Shown: in pieces, positions 42,518 to 50,382 of the stretch
How the letters are laid out: each line of letters starts with the position of its first letter
Position numbering within the stretch: position 1 is the first letter of the stretch
Assembly (NCBI GenBank): GCA_902168205.1
Contig: CABHOK010000002.1
Location: forward strand, 434,001 to 498,000
Reading direction: 5' to 3'
Origin: an uncultured Chitinophaga sp.
Lineage (GTDB): Bacteria > Bacteroidota > Bacteroidia > Cytophagales > Cyclobacteriaceae
DNA: 64,000 nucleotides
Notes under the pieces: generated by a model
What the model saw: only the letters and a program-made list of their open reading frames with translations
Told to the model about the DNA's origin: nothing
Database searches by the model: none
Program-made: the position numbers and the translations under genes

Positions 42518-42993
42518 CAGAAGATGTCTTTTATTTTATAGCGAACATTGTTATAAGAAAAGGTATCGCCTTTGGTTTTACCTTCCATCGCTTTGTATAT
42601 CGGGCTAAGCGTTGATATACCTATATATGGATGGTCTTCGACCGTAATTTTTTCGAGACTTGCCGAGACAAATAACGTGTAGTGATCGGTTACCACAACG
42701 GCCCCAAGCGTTGCCTGGTTGCGGCTACTATCGCACGTAGGGTAAAGCTTTTCAAGTATATCTAACTCTGCCTTTGCAAATTCCAGCTGCGCATGAAGCG
42801 TGTTGATCTCGTTTGTTTGTGCGGTATACGCGGCAATGTCTTTCTGGTCGTATGATTCATTGTTATGCAGTGCGTCACGGGAGGTTAGCTCCCTGATTCT
42901 TCGTGTAAAATCGTGCAGCAGGAATTGTTGCTTGGCTATACACGCATGGAGCAGTTTTTTGCGTAAGCCTTTTTTTTCGGTTGTGGTTATCAT
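42517..42993 (-). CDS. GreA/GreB-like transcription factor domain protein, 158 aa
   Basis: Gre-type protein. The N-terminal two-thirds is a helical pair with coiled-coil character (QTNEINTLHAQLEFAKAELDILEKL). The C-terminal FKBP-like GreAB domain reads LGAVVVTDHYTLFVSASLEKITVEDHPYIGISTLSPIYKAMEGKTKGDTF. Such Rnk/GreA-like proteins bind RNA polymerase. The acidic DxxE tip of true GreA is not evident, so RNA cleavage activity is doubtful. The ATG giving MITTTEKK was chosen; another lies six codons upstream. Coupled to the amylase gene and preceded by a perfect TGA-N6-TCA palindrome. Confidence 0.8.
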   Translation of the reverse strand: MITTTEKKGLRKKLLHACIAKQQFLLHDFTRRIRELTSRDALHNNESYDQKDIAAYTAQTNEINTLHAQLEFAKAELDILEKLYPTCDSSRNQATLGAVVVTDHYTLFVSASLEKITVEDHPYIGISTLSPIYKAMEGKTKGDTFSYNNVRYKIKDIF

Positions 42994-43050
42994 GAAGTCA
43001 ATTTGCAGCACACTTCTCTAACATGTGGTAACCGGGGTCATCAAACCCGT

Positions 43051-43062
43051 TGATATTAGTCA
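43051..43062 (-). promoter_or_regulatory. CRP/FNR-like operator of the Gre-amylase genes
   Basis: TGATATTAGTCA, a perfect dyad, but no convincing -7 box at the usual distance; only CACATGTT is found there. Confidence 0.45.
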
Positions 43063-43375
43063 CGAATTGGCGTTATGTTCAAATGAGACCGACCAACAAT
43101 GCTCCTATTGTACCGGACAAACTACGAGACTATATCCTTTGATGCATACCAAGGCAAAGATGTATGCCGAATGGGACAATTTAAGAAACTACTGGCAGAG
43201 CACAGCCCTTCTATCCACGAAGCCCGGGGTAAAAAACCGTTCAGGACTATGTCCGTATCAATGAACCGGAGATAGCGAAGTAGAAGGAACTTTAAAAAAA
43301 TGAAAAGGGTGGAACGCGATAACCTGCCCGCAGCTATAGCGGTATAAATAAATGGATAAAACTCTTGCCTATGGA

Positions 43376-43387
43376 TGACAACGCTCA
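43376..43387 (+). promoter_or_regulatory. CRP/FNR-like operator of ytxH
   Basis: TGACAACGCTCA; TAAATTTG (perfect -7, 43411-43418) starts 35 bp on, 27 bp before the start codon. Confidence 0.75.
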
Positions 43388-43444
43388 TCAGGTGACGACA
43401 AACGGTACTATAAATTTGATTCAAAGGATATAATAATCAACATT

Positions 43445-43699
43445 ATGAATAATGGAAAAGCAATATTAGCGGTGCTTGCCGGTGTAGCGGCAGGTGCTGC
43501 ATTGGGTGTTCTGTTTGCACCTGACAAAGGTTCTGATACACGTAAAAAAATATCACGGAAAGGAGAGGACCTTGCCAATGCTCTCAGTGATAAAATTGAT
43601 GACAGGTTTGACGAACTATTGGCAGTTGTTTCCGGAAAGGTAAAGAGGCACGTATTGCCCGGCGAAGCAACTGTTAACCGAAAGGAAATGGTGGACTGA
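43445..43699 (+). CDS. YtxH-family protein, 84 aa
   Basis: Small protein with an N-terminal Gly/Ala-rich hydrophobic segment (AILAVLAGVAAGAALGVLFAPDKGSDTRKKI), the YtxH signature including the LFAP-KGS-TR turn. A charged amphipathic helix follows. Membrane-associated; general-stress linked in Bacillus, function unknown. It has an operator and a perfect -7 element upstream and a strong terminator downstream, so it is a single-gene unit of the regulon. Confidence 0.93.
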   Translation: MNNGKAILAVLAGVAAGAALGVLFAPDKGSDTRKKISRKGEDLANALSDKIDDRFDELLAVVSGKVKRHVLPGEATVNRKEMVD

Positions 43700-43723
43700 A
43701 CAGTTCACCTTTTTTCTGGTTCC

Positions 43724-43761
43724 AAGAATACGCTATAGTGTATTATATAGCGTATTCTTTC
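43724..43761. terminator. Terminator after ytxH
   Basis: AAGAATACGCTATA and TATAGCGTATTCTT: a perfect 14-bp stem with an 8-nt loop. Confidence 0.8.
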
Positions 43762-43913
43762 ATAGCGTAACAGCTACGTCAGGTGATCGAATTCTTTCAA
43801 CTGATTATTATCCGTGAATACTACCTGACCGTTTTTTGCGCGAGCTACTCGTCTCTGTATATTCTGTATGGGAACATCAATTTCAGTTGTTTTCATTCTT
43901 TCCTCTTTTATAT

Positions 43914-44393
43914 TTACTCCGGCATCGGTATAATGTTGTCCTGCGATATGTTATCTGTTGGCAGAGCCTCTTTATGTTGTTGGGATGGATGATCATAATG
44001 TAAATTATCAACGGCTGTGCGGAGACGGTTATTCACCTCATTTGCAAATTCCCACAGATGATCGGATGTAGTTATCTGTCTGATCATTTGCTGCGGGTTA
44101 ACGGCTGAAACTTCAACCGTGTTGTTCTCATGCTCCTGGATAACAATATTGCAGGGAAGCATAAGGCCCATGTGTGAATCGATGGTCACTGCTTGGTAGG
44201 CAAATTGCGGATTGCAGGCACCCAGAATTTTGTACTTTCTGAAATTTAAAGCAAGCTTTTGCCTGAACGTATCTTTCAGGTCGATGGTGGTAATTATGCC
44301 AAAACCTTGCTGCTGGAGATTCTGGGTAAGCTTTTGAATTACTTCTTCAAAAGGTATCGTTACTATACGGGAATAGTAGTAGCTCATATGCAT
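43914..44393 (-). CDS. DUF302 protein, 159 aa
   Basis: DUF302 fold: MSYYYSRIVTIPFEEVIQKLTQNLQQQGFGIITTIDLKDTF, then YKILGACNPQFAYQAV and MGLMLPCNIVIQEHENNTVEVSAVNP, all family hallmarks (including the conserved G-A-C-N-P). The roughly 30-residue tail is polar. Cytosolic; function unknown, though often near redox or stress genes. A one-mismatch palindrome (TGATGCTGGTCT, 44439-44450) lies upstream but with a poor -7 box, so regulon membership is uncertain. ATG two codons later is also possible. Confidence 0.9.
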   Translation of the reverse strand: MHMSYYYSRIVTIPFEEVIQKLTQNLQQQGFGIITTIDLKDTFRQKLALNFRKYKILGACNPQFAYQAVTIDSHMGLMLPCNIVIQEHENNTVEVSAVNPQQMIRQITTSDHLWEFANEVNNRLRTAVDNLHYDHPSQQHKEALPTDNISQDNIIPMPE

Positions 44394-44598
44394 AGGGTTT
44401 TATGCATGCATATTAGCTATATCTATAGCTAATTGCTGTGATGCTGGTCTTGCATACTTCAGACTTTTGTCACGGTGTGTGTCCACAGGGATGTTAACTC
44501 GTGGGAGTGTTGGTCAGGCAATAATTTGTGCCTGCCGTTATACCGGATAGTGTAGATTATACCCTCGTATAGAAAAATGCAGGCTATACTTTATAGTA

Positions 44599-47010
44599 TC
44601 AATACCTGTTTTGTGTATCGCTGGCTACTTCCAGAAGCGGCTTTATTTTTACTTCAGCTTCGCTGATATTTTGAATGCCACGAACGATAGCATCCGGGTT
44701 GAATGAAACAGAATCGATTCCACATGACACCAGAAACCGCGCAAAGTCAGGATAGTCGCTGGGGGCTTGTCCGCATAGCCCTACTTTTACTCCTTTTTGA
44801 TGCGCAACATCGATAAGATTTTGTATAAGCATTTTAACGGCAGCATTGCTTTCATCAAAAAGGCCGCTGACTATTGCCGAGTCTCGGTCGATACCAAGTG
44901 TTAGCTGTGTGAGGTCGTTGGAGCCGATCGAGAATCCGTCAAAGAGTTGCGCGAACTCGCTTGCCAGTAAAATATTACTGGGCACCTCTGCCATTACATA
45001 CACATCAAGGTTGTTCTGTTTTCTTTTTAATCCGAAGTTTTCCATAGTTTGCAAAACCTGCTGTGCTTCTGCTACGGTGCGACAGAACGGTATCATAACT
45101 TTTACGTTGGACAGTAACATTTCTTCACGCACTTTTTTTACCGCGGCACATTCTAGACCAAATCCCTCGCGGTATCGCTCGTGGTAATATCGCGATGCAC
45201 CGCGAAATCCAAGCATAGGATTTTCTTCTTCAGGCTCGAAGTACTTTCCTCCAAGAAGCTTCATATATTCGTTTGTCTTGAAGTCGCTCATTCGTACAAT
45301 AACATCCTTTGGATAAAATGCTGCCGCCACCAGGCCTATGGATTCTGCGAGCTTGTCAATAAAGAATTGCTTCTTATCGGCATAGCGTCTTGTTAGCGCA
45401 TCGATCTGTTTTTTTTCTGTATCACCGGGAAGGTCACTATATTTTACCAATGCCATGGGATGCACCTGTATAGTATTGCTGATCATGAATTCCATTCGGA
45501 GCAGACCTACACCGGTATTGGGATATGTGGCATAATGCAATGCTCTTAGCGGATCAGCCAGAATGAACATGGCACCTGTTCGTATTTTCGGTATTGATTG
45601 CAGTTCAATTGTTTTTTCATGCCATGGTATATGCCCATTGTAAACACAGCCTTCATCGCCACCTGCACAGGATACAGTGATCCGTTGTCCGTCCGTCAGC
45701 TTTTCAGTTGCGTTCATCGTGCCGACTACAGCAGGAATACCGAGCTCGCGTGCTACTATGGATGCGTGGCTTGTTCGCCCTCCTTTATTGGTAACTATAC
45801 AAACAGCTTTTTTCAGCAAGGCATTCCAGTCGGGGTTCGTAATATCCGCTACAATGATATCGCCCTGTTTAACGTTGGCGCTATCCGCGAGCGACTTGAC
45901 AATAGCGACATTGCCGGTGACGATGGAACGTCCTACGGCTTTCCCTACCAGTATAGGAGGCTGCTCTGAAATCATTTTGTATTCTGTAATCGCGATGGAC
46001 TTTCTATTTGTATGTACAGTTTCGGGGCGGGCCTGCACGATATATAGTTTATTCGTAGCACCATCTTTGGCCCACTCTATGTCCATCGGCATACGATAAT
46101 GTTTTTCGATTTGAAGCGACCACTTCCCTAAAAGATGTACTTCTTCATCGGAGAGAATGAACTGGTCGCGAAGCGAAGGTGTTGTTGTGCGCCACATCGT
46201 ATTGTTTTCACCTTCTCCATATACCAGCATTTGTTCTTTACTGCCCAGGCTTCTATATACTATACATTCGCGGTTGTATTCGATGCTGTTTTTAAACAGG
46301 TAATATTCATCGGTGTTTACCGCGCCCTGCACAACACTTTCGCCTAACCCCCAGGCTCCGGTTATATATATAATGTTCTTGTTTCCATTTTCCGGTTCGA
46401 TGGTAAATATTACACCGGCACTGCCGATGTCGGATCGTACCATCCGTTGAACCGCTACAGAGAGCCCCACTTGCATGTCGGTAAAATTATTATCCATGCG
46501 GTACTTGATTGCCCGATCGTTAAACAAAGATGCATAGCACTGCCTGATCGCTTTGAGTACAGATTCGGAACCCGTTACGTTTAAGTACGACTCATGTTGT
46601 CCTGCGAAGCTTGCCGTGGGAGAGTCTTCAACCGTAGCACTGCTGCGTACGGCCACCGAGTGACTCAATCCCTTTTCCATCAATTGACTATAATTTTCTT
46701 TAACCGCTTTGGCTACTGCTTCCGGTAAATTGCCGGAGAGAACAAGTTCGCGGCAACGTGCTCCCACACTGGCCAGGTTTGATAACGACTGCCGGTCAAG
46801 TGAATTCAGTATGTCCTGGATGCGCTGGGTCAGATTATTATACTCCAGAAAGTGATAATACGCATCAACACTCACTGCGAATCCGTCAGGCACCTGGATG
46901 CCGAGGCCGGAGAGGTTCTGTATCATTTCTCCCAGCGATGCGTTCTTGCCTCCGACTTTAGCGGTGTCTTTTGCAGAGAGCGTATTGAATGGAAATATAT
47001 ATTGCTGCAT
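44599..47010 (-). CDS. ppsA: Phosphoenolpyruvate synthase (pyruvate, water dikinase), 803 aa
   Basis: Converts pyruvate, ATP and water to PEP, AMP and phosphate. The N-terminal ATP-grasp domain is about 15-340 (KVGGKNASLGEMIQ; VRSSATVEDSPTASFAGQHESYLN). The swivelling phosphohistidine domain follows, with GGRTSHASIVARELGIPAVVG (catalytic His). The C-terminal PEP/pyruvate TIM barrel has IGSNDLTQLTLGIDRD and VGLCGQAPSDYP (catalytic Cys). Full length. Two palindromes upstream with exact spacing place it in the stress regulon, suggesting a gluconeogenic switch when the regulon is on. Confidence 0.96.
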   Translation of the reverse strand: MQQYIFPFNTLSAKDTAKVGGKNASLGEMIQNLSGLGIQVPDGFAVSVDAYYHFLEYNNLTQRIQDILNSLDRQSLSNLASVGARCRELVLSGNLPEAVAKAVKENYSQLMEKGLSHSVAVRSSATVEDSPTASFAGQHESYLNVTGSESVLKAIRQCYASLFNDRAIKYRMDNNFTDMQVGLSVAVQRMVRSDIGSAGVIFTIEPENGNKNIIYITGAWGLGESVVQGAVNTDEYYLFKNSIEYNRECIVYRSLGSKEQMLVYGEGENNTMWRTTTPSLRDQFILSDEEVHLLGKWSLQIEKHYRMPMDIEWAKDGATNKLYIVQARPETVHTNRKSIAITEYKMISEQPPILVGKAVGRSIVTGNVAIVKSLADSANVKQGDIIVADITNPDWNALLKKAVCIVTNKGGRTSHASIVARELGIPAVVGTMNATEKLTDGQRITVSCAGGDEGCVYNGHIPWHEKTIELQSIPKIRTGAMFILADPLRALHYATYPNTGVGLLRMEFMISNTIQVHPMALVKYSDLPGDTEKKQIDALTRRYADKKQFFIDKLAESIGLVAAAFYPKDVIVRMSDFKTNEYMKLLGGKYFEPEEENPMLGFRGASRYYHERYREGFGLECAAVKKVREEMLLSNVKVMIPFCRTVAEAQQVLQTMENFGLKRKQNNLDVYVMAEVPSNILLASEFAQLFDGFSIGSNDLTQLTLGIDRDSAIVSGLFDESNAAVKMLIQNLIDVAHQKGVKVGLCGQAPSDYPDFARFLVSCGIDSVSFNPDAIVRGIQNISEAEVKIKPLLEVASDTQNRY

Positions 47011-47032
47011 GGTGACAGATGTTAGGTGTATG

Positions 47033-47040
47033 TAAACTTA
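47033..47040 (-). promoter_or_regulatory. -7 element of ppsA
   Basis: Minus strand TAAGTTTA (7 of 8), first base 35 bp from the proximal dyad. Confidence 0.55.
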
Positions 47041-47063
47041 TCTTTCACCACCGTGACAAACGA

Positions 47064-47075
47064 TGAGCGTTATCA
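47064..47075 (-). promoter_or_regulatory. Proximal CRP/FNR-like operator of ppsA
   Basis: Minus strand TGATAACGCTCA, perfect TGA-N6-TCA. Confidence 0.65.
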
Positions 47076-47085
47076 TCAGTATTAC

Positions 47086-47097
47086 TGATTATAGTCA
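47086..47097 (-). promoter_or_regulatory. Distal CRP/FNR-like operator of ppsA
   Basis: TGATTATAGTCA, centre 22 bp from the proximal dyad. Confidence 0.6.
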
Positions 47098-47100
47098 CAG

Positions 47101-47341
47101 ATGCATCAGAAAAAGGAAGGTCGTTACAACGGCCTTTCTTACTTCTTACTCCCCAACTCCATAGACCATTCCCGCATATTCAAAGACAACACATTTCCCT
47201 CAGCCGAATACCGAGCCTACATTTGTCTTCCTGCCTTGCATACTAACGAGGTAAGGTATCAACTTAAAGCCGGTAACAGTCAGACGGGGTGTTGCCGGCT
47301 TTTACTTTTAATATATACCCATCTGTAATAAAATAGATTAT
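47101..47341. other. Gene-free stretch between ppsA promoter and receiver gene
   Basis: Contains a small hairpin (AAGGTCGTT/AACGGCCTT, 47117-47136) and a strong rightward hairpin at its end. No supported protein gene; an untranslated transcript is possible. Confidence 0.4.
47266..47310 (+). terminator. Rightward terminator-like hairpin without a known rightward gene
   Basis: AAAGCCGGTAACA and TGTTGCCGGCTTT pair (one G-U) and are followed by TTACTTTTAATA. Confidence 0.5.
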
Positions 47342-47758
47342 CTACACCGACTGGTATTGCAGCAAATTCCGGAGATTGTCTTTATTGAGCGGTTTGGAAA
47401 GAAAATCCGTTACCGGTTTATAGGTTTTTGATTTCTCGATATCGTTGATGTCTACCGAGGAGGTGAGCATAACAATTTTTGTTTTCTGCAGCGCTGATTC
47501 GGAAAGTTTGATGAATTCATTCAGGAATTCCCATCCATCCATGTGTGGCATGTTGATATCAAGGAAGATGAGGTCGGGTAGTTGTGTTACATCTTTTGCG
47601 ATCATTTGCCGGAGCTGATCAAGCGCGACTGCTGCATCGGTATAGGCTGTTACACGAATGGAAGGGAACGAGAGGTAGATGATCTTCTTGTTTACCATGT
47701 TGGTTACAGCGTCATCATCAATCAATATAATATGGTCAGGCAGCGATGACTCTTTCAT
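47342..47758 (-). CDS. Single-domain response regulator, 138 aa
   Basis: Receiver domain only: IILIDDDAVTNMVNKKII, phosphoacceptor Asp in LIFLDINMPHMDGWEFL, Thr/Ser in VMLTSSVD, Lys in FLSKPLNKDN. The ATG overlaps the kinase stop (ATGA), so it is translationally coupled to and the obvious partner of the CHASE kinase. This type (FLDINMP, DGWEFL) is a Bacteroidota family often paired with hybrid-like kinases. No DNA-binding domain. Confidence 0.94.
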   Translation of the reverse strand: MKESSLPDHIILIDDDAVTNMVNKKIIYLSFPSIRVTAYTDAAVALDQLRQMIAKDVTQLPDLIFLDINMPHMDGWEFLNEFIKLSESALQKTKIVMLTSSVDINDIEKSKTYKPVTDFLSKPLNKDNLRNLLQYQSV

Positions 47759-49707
47759 ATCAATGTCGGTAAATATATAGTAAATGTGCTTCCTTCCTGA
47801 AGCTTGCTGGCGACTTCTATTTTGCCGTGGAGGGATTCCACCTGGTTCTTGGTCAGGCAAAGTCCAATTCCTTTTCCGGGTATTGATTCAGGACCGAAAC
47901 GCTTGTAAAGTCCAAAGAGTTTTGCTCCGTTCTTAACCAGGTCTATACCGATACCATTGTCCTGAACTTCGAGGCATATACCTTGCTTATACAGGTTTGT
48001 CTTGATTGAAATTGTAGCCGGTATATTTTGATTTCTGAACTTGAGGGCGTTGGATACCAGGTTATACAGCATGTTGTGAATATAGCTTTTAACCGAGATT
48101 AGTCCAGGTGCCTTGTTGAAATCAACGGATATGGCAACGTGGCTTTGATCAATCTCATTCTTTAATTCATGACGAACGTTTTCCCAGGCATCGTTGAAGG
48201 AGACATACTCATATTTTTCGGTGATGTTACGCGCTGATACAATGGTGCTGATGTCTTTAACCGTATCATCTAATTGCGTTGTGGCTTCGGTAATTTTGTC
48301 TACGATTACCCTATTTTCATTTGTATCATCACCAAATATACTGGCCAGTCCTAATATACGGGCTATCGGGTTGCGCAGATTATGCGATACTACATACGAG
48401 AATTGCTGGAGGTCGTTGTTTCGCGCCTGCAGCCGCTCGATGGTTGCCTGCAGCCGGGTGTTCAGGTCCTGTATATCTTTTTCGGCTGCAGCGCGTTTGC
48501 TGATATCAATGCCCATACCGATGAGGTACGTGTTACCATCAAAATGCGCTACGTTGCCATTGAAGTAGTAAATGATTTTTTCTTTAGTACGTGTATAGAA
48601 GTATGCTTCAACATCAGCTTGTCCTTTGTCAAACACCGTTTCGATTTTTTTACGAAGCAGCTCCTTGTCTTCACCTTCAAAGAAATCAAGCGGATGCATA
48701 TTTCTGACTTCATCAGAAGTATATCCGGATACACTTTCGAAATTCCGGTTCCATCGAAAGAATTTTCGGTTCTGGTCATATATATAGATGATGCCCGGGA
48801 GACTGTTTATTATAGAATCAGAAAGTTCTTTCTCCATGGTGAGCTGACACGTTCTGCGTTCTACCAATTGTTCTAGTTTTTCCGGTTGATAAGCCGTGTA
48901 CCATGAGAATATGCCAACTATGGATGAGAATAAGAATCCCAATGCCGATAGTACAATGGCATGATGGTATATTTCAGTTTGATTCCGCGAGGTAACATAT
49001 AGTTTCCACTCAGTGTTGGGCACTTCAATGGTTACAAAGTCGCCTTCGGTGGGTATAGCTGCTGCGGGTAAGAAAAATTCTTCCTGCCCGTTGGTACGTA
49101 CCCTGGACAGTTGATAACTAAAATCGCGGTTGCTGTCAGCATCTATAGCGGTAGCTTTCATGAAGCTTGACAGTTTAATAAGTACGGCAGCGAAGCCCCA
49201 GAATTTTCCGTTGATAAAAATCGGTTGCCGGCCGATCACGGCTATGCCACCTTGCTTGAGTTTAACGGGACCTGCGAAAAAGAAATCTTTTCGTTGCATG
49301 GCAATCACTGCACCGCGATGGCGAACGGTATCACTCAGTATATTATAGCCAATGGCTGCTTCGTTTCCGTTAACAGGGTATACATGGGTAATAACACCAC
49401 CCTCTAGCAATTCGATGGCATCAACCAGCGGATTTGCCCGCAGCAGTTTTTCAGCGATGCGATTGAAATCCTGCGGAATGCCATGCTCTTCTACAACGAA
49501 TGCCAGCGTGCGTGTGCATGAAAGACTGTTTGTTAATGTAATGTGGACACGTTCTTTCTTGGCGTTGGCCTGATTGGACAATCGCTGTATCTCAGTATAC
49601 CGCGCTGATTGATACCAGAAGTATACCAGTAGTTGTGTCAGGACGGTTAAGACCAGAAACATGCCTAGCCCTATAAAGACGGGTTTCCTGAAGTTACGTA
49701 GTGGCAT
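47755..49707 (-). CDS. CHASE-domain sensor histidine kinase, 650 aa
   Basis: Membrane kinase. Transmembrane helix about 9-33, CHASE extracytoplasmic sensor about 50-245 (HITLTNSLSCTRTLAFVVEEHGIPQDF). Second helix about 250-272, PAS/PAC about 300-415 (SLPGIIYIYDQNRKFFRWNRNFESVSGYTSDE). Short coiled coil, then HisKA with VVSHNLRNPIARIL and HATPase with NLVSNALKFRN, DNGIGIDL and GKGIGLCLTKNQVESL. CHASE domains sense small extracellular molecules such as adenine derivatives or short peptides; the ligand here is unknown. Coupled to a receiver-only protein. Confidence 0.94.
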   Translation of the reverse strand: MPLRNFRKPVFIGLGMFLVLTVLTQLLVYFWYQSARYTEIQRLSNQANAKKERVHITLTNSLSCTRTLAFVVEEHGIPQDFNRIAEKLLRANPLVDAIELLEGGVITHVYPVNGNEAAIGYNILSDTVRHRGAVIAMQRKDFFFAGPVKLKQGGIAVIGRQPIFINGKFWGFAAVLIKLSSFMKATAIDADSNRDFSYQLSRVRTNGQEEFFLPAAAIPTEGDFVTIEVPNTEWKLYVTSRNQTEIYHHAIVLSALGFLFSSIVGIFSWYTAYQPEKLEQLVERRTCQLTMEKELSDSIINSLPGIIYIYDQNRKFFRWNRNFESVSGYTSDEVRNMHPLDFFEGEDKELLRKKIETVFDKGQADVEAYFYTRTKEKIIYYFNGNVAHFDGNTYLIGMGIDISKRAAAEKDIQDLNTRLQATIERLQARNNDLQQFSYVVSHNLRNPIARILGLASIFGDDTNENRVIVDKITEATTQLDDTVKDISTIVSARNITEKYEYVSFNDAWENVRHELKNEIDQSHVAISVDFNKAPGLISVKSYIHNMLYNLVSNALKFRNQNIPATISIKTNLYKQGICLEVQDNGIGIDLVKNGAKLFGLYKRFGPESIPGKGIGLCLTKNQVESLHGKIEVASKLQEGSTFTIYLPTLI

Positions 49708-50039
49708 GTCGAATCCTCATTCGGTAGTTAAATAAATACTCTTTCCGCCAAAGCCCGAAGCGATTCGTAAATAATGCACGCACACATCATGCGATGCAAC
49801 GCACATAAAAGGCAAGCAGGATAACTAAATGTTAGTAAACAAGGTAGTTAAAATAATGAGCAAAAACAATCCGTGAAATCCCGTAATTAAAGCCCATAAT
49901 TTGGGCTGGAGATATACTTTACCAACAGGTCACAAACTTTTTTCATTCCGTGGGTAAACATCATTTATGAAAAATATTTACTACTAAATTGTAGATAATA
50001 TGACGAGAGTTGTATATTTATTCTACAATTTAGTAGTAA
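49708..50039. other. Intergenic region with PadR operator
   Basis: About 270 bp without visible genes or a clear promoter for the leftward kinase, then the long inverted repeat at the PadR start. Confidence 0.5.
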
Positions 50040-50040
50040 A
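49977..50040 (+). promoter_or_regulatory. PadR operator: 19-bp perfect inverted repeat overlapping the start codon
   Basis: TTTACTACTAAATTGTAGA (49977-49995) and its exact complement (50022-50040) are separated by 26 bp; the second arm ends on the A of the PadR ATG. Each arm also contains a CTAC-TAAATT-GTAG dyad, so two dimer sites are likely. Confidence 0.75.
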
Positions 50041-50381
50041 TGATCGAAACACGACTGGGTGATTTTGAAGAAGTAATCCTGCTGATAGCCGGTATACTAG
50101 ATGACGAGGCGTATGCGCTGAAGATAACGGAAGAGTTTAAACGCCAGACCGGACGCGAGGTGTCAATTGGGGCGGTGCATTCAACGCTTGACCGATTGGA
50201 ACAAAAAGGTTTTGTGAAATCGGCACTGGGTGAAGCGACTGCTATACGCGGAGGTAAACGCAAACGCATATTTACCATTACCGCGCTGGGTAAGCGCGTG
50301 TTGAAAGATGCGATGGATTTCAAGATGTCGCTCTGGAAACAATATCCATTGCTGGCCGGTAAACTTAACTTCAGCTTCTAA
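50040..50381 (+). CDS. PadR-family transcriptional repressor, 113 aa
   Basis: Winged-helix repressor. LGDFEEVILLIAGILDDEAYALKITEEFKRQTGREVSIGAVHSTLDRLEQKGFVKS is the PadR wHTH with the family S-I-G-A-x-H-x-T-L-D-R-L. AIRGGKRKRIFTITALGKRVL forms the wing. The C-terminal helix is short. Upstream is a long inverted repeat expected to be its own operator; the mRNA must have almost no leader. Next comes the permease gene with one intervening base, a usual pairing in this phylum. Confidence 0.95.
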   Translation: MIETRLGDFEEVILLIAGILDDEAYALKITEEFKRQTGREVSIGAVHSTLDRLEQKGFVKSALGEATAIRGGKRKRIFTITALGKRVLKDAMDFKMSLWKQYPLLAGKLNFSF

Positions 50382-50382
50382 G

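Larger units (their letters stand above)
43012..43444. other. Intergenic region between divergent genes
   Basis: Holds one operator near each end, one for the leftward Gre-amylase pair and one for ytxH. The middle 300 bp shows no gene I can support. Confidence 0.5.

Noticed and set aside
47101-47328. Rightward 75-codon frame beside the ppsA promoter
   Set aside because: Reads through two hairpins including the terminator-like one; an RNA explanation is better.
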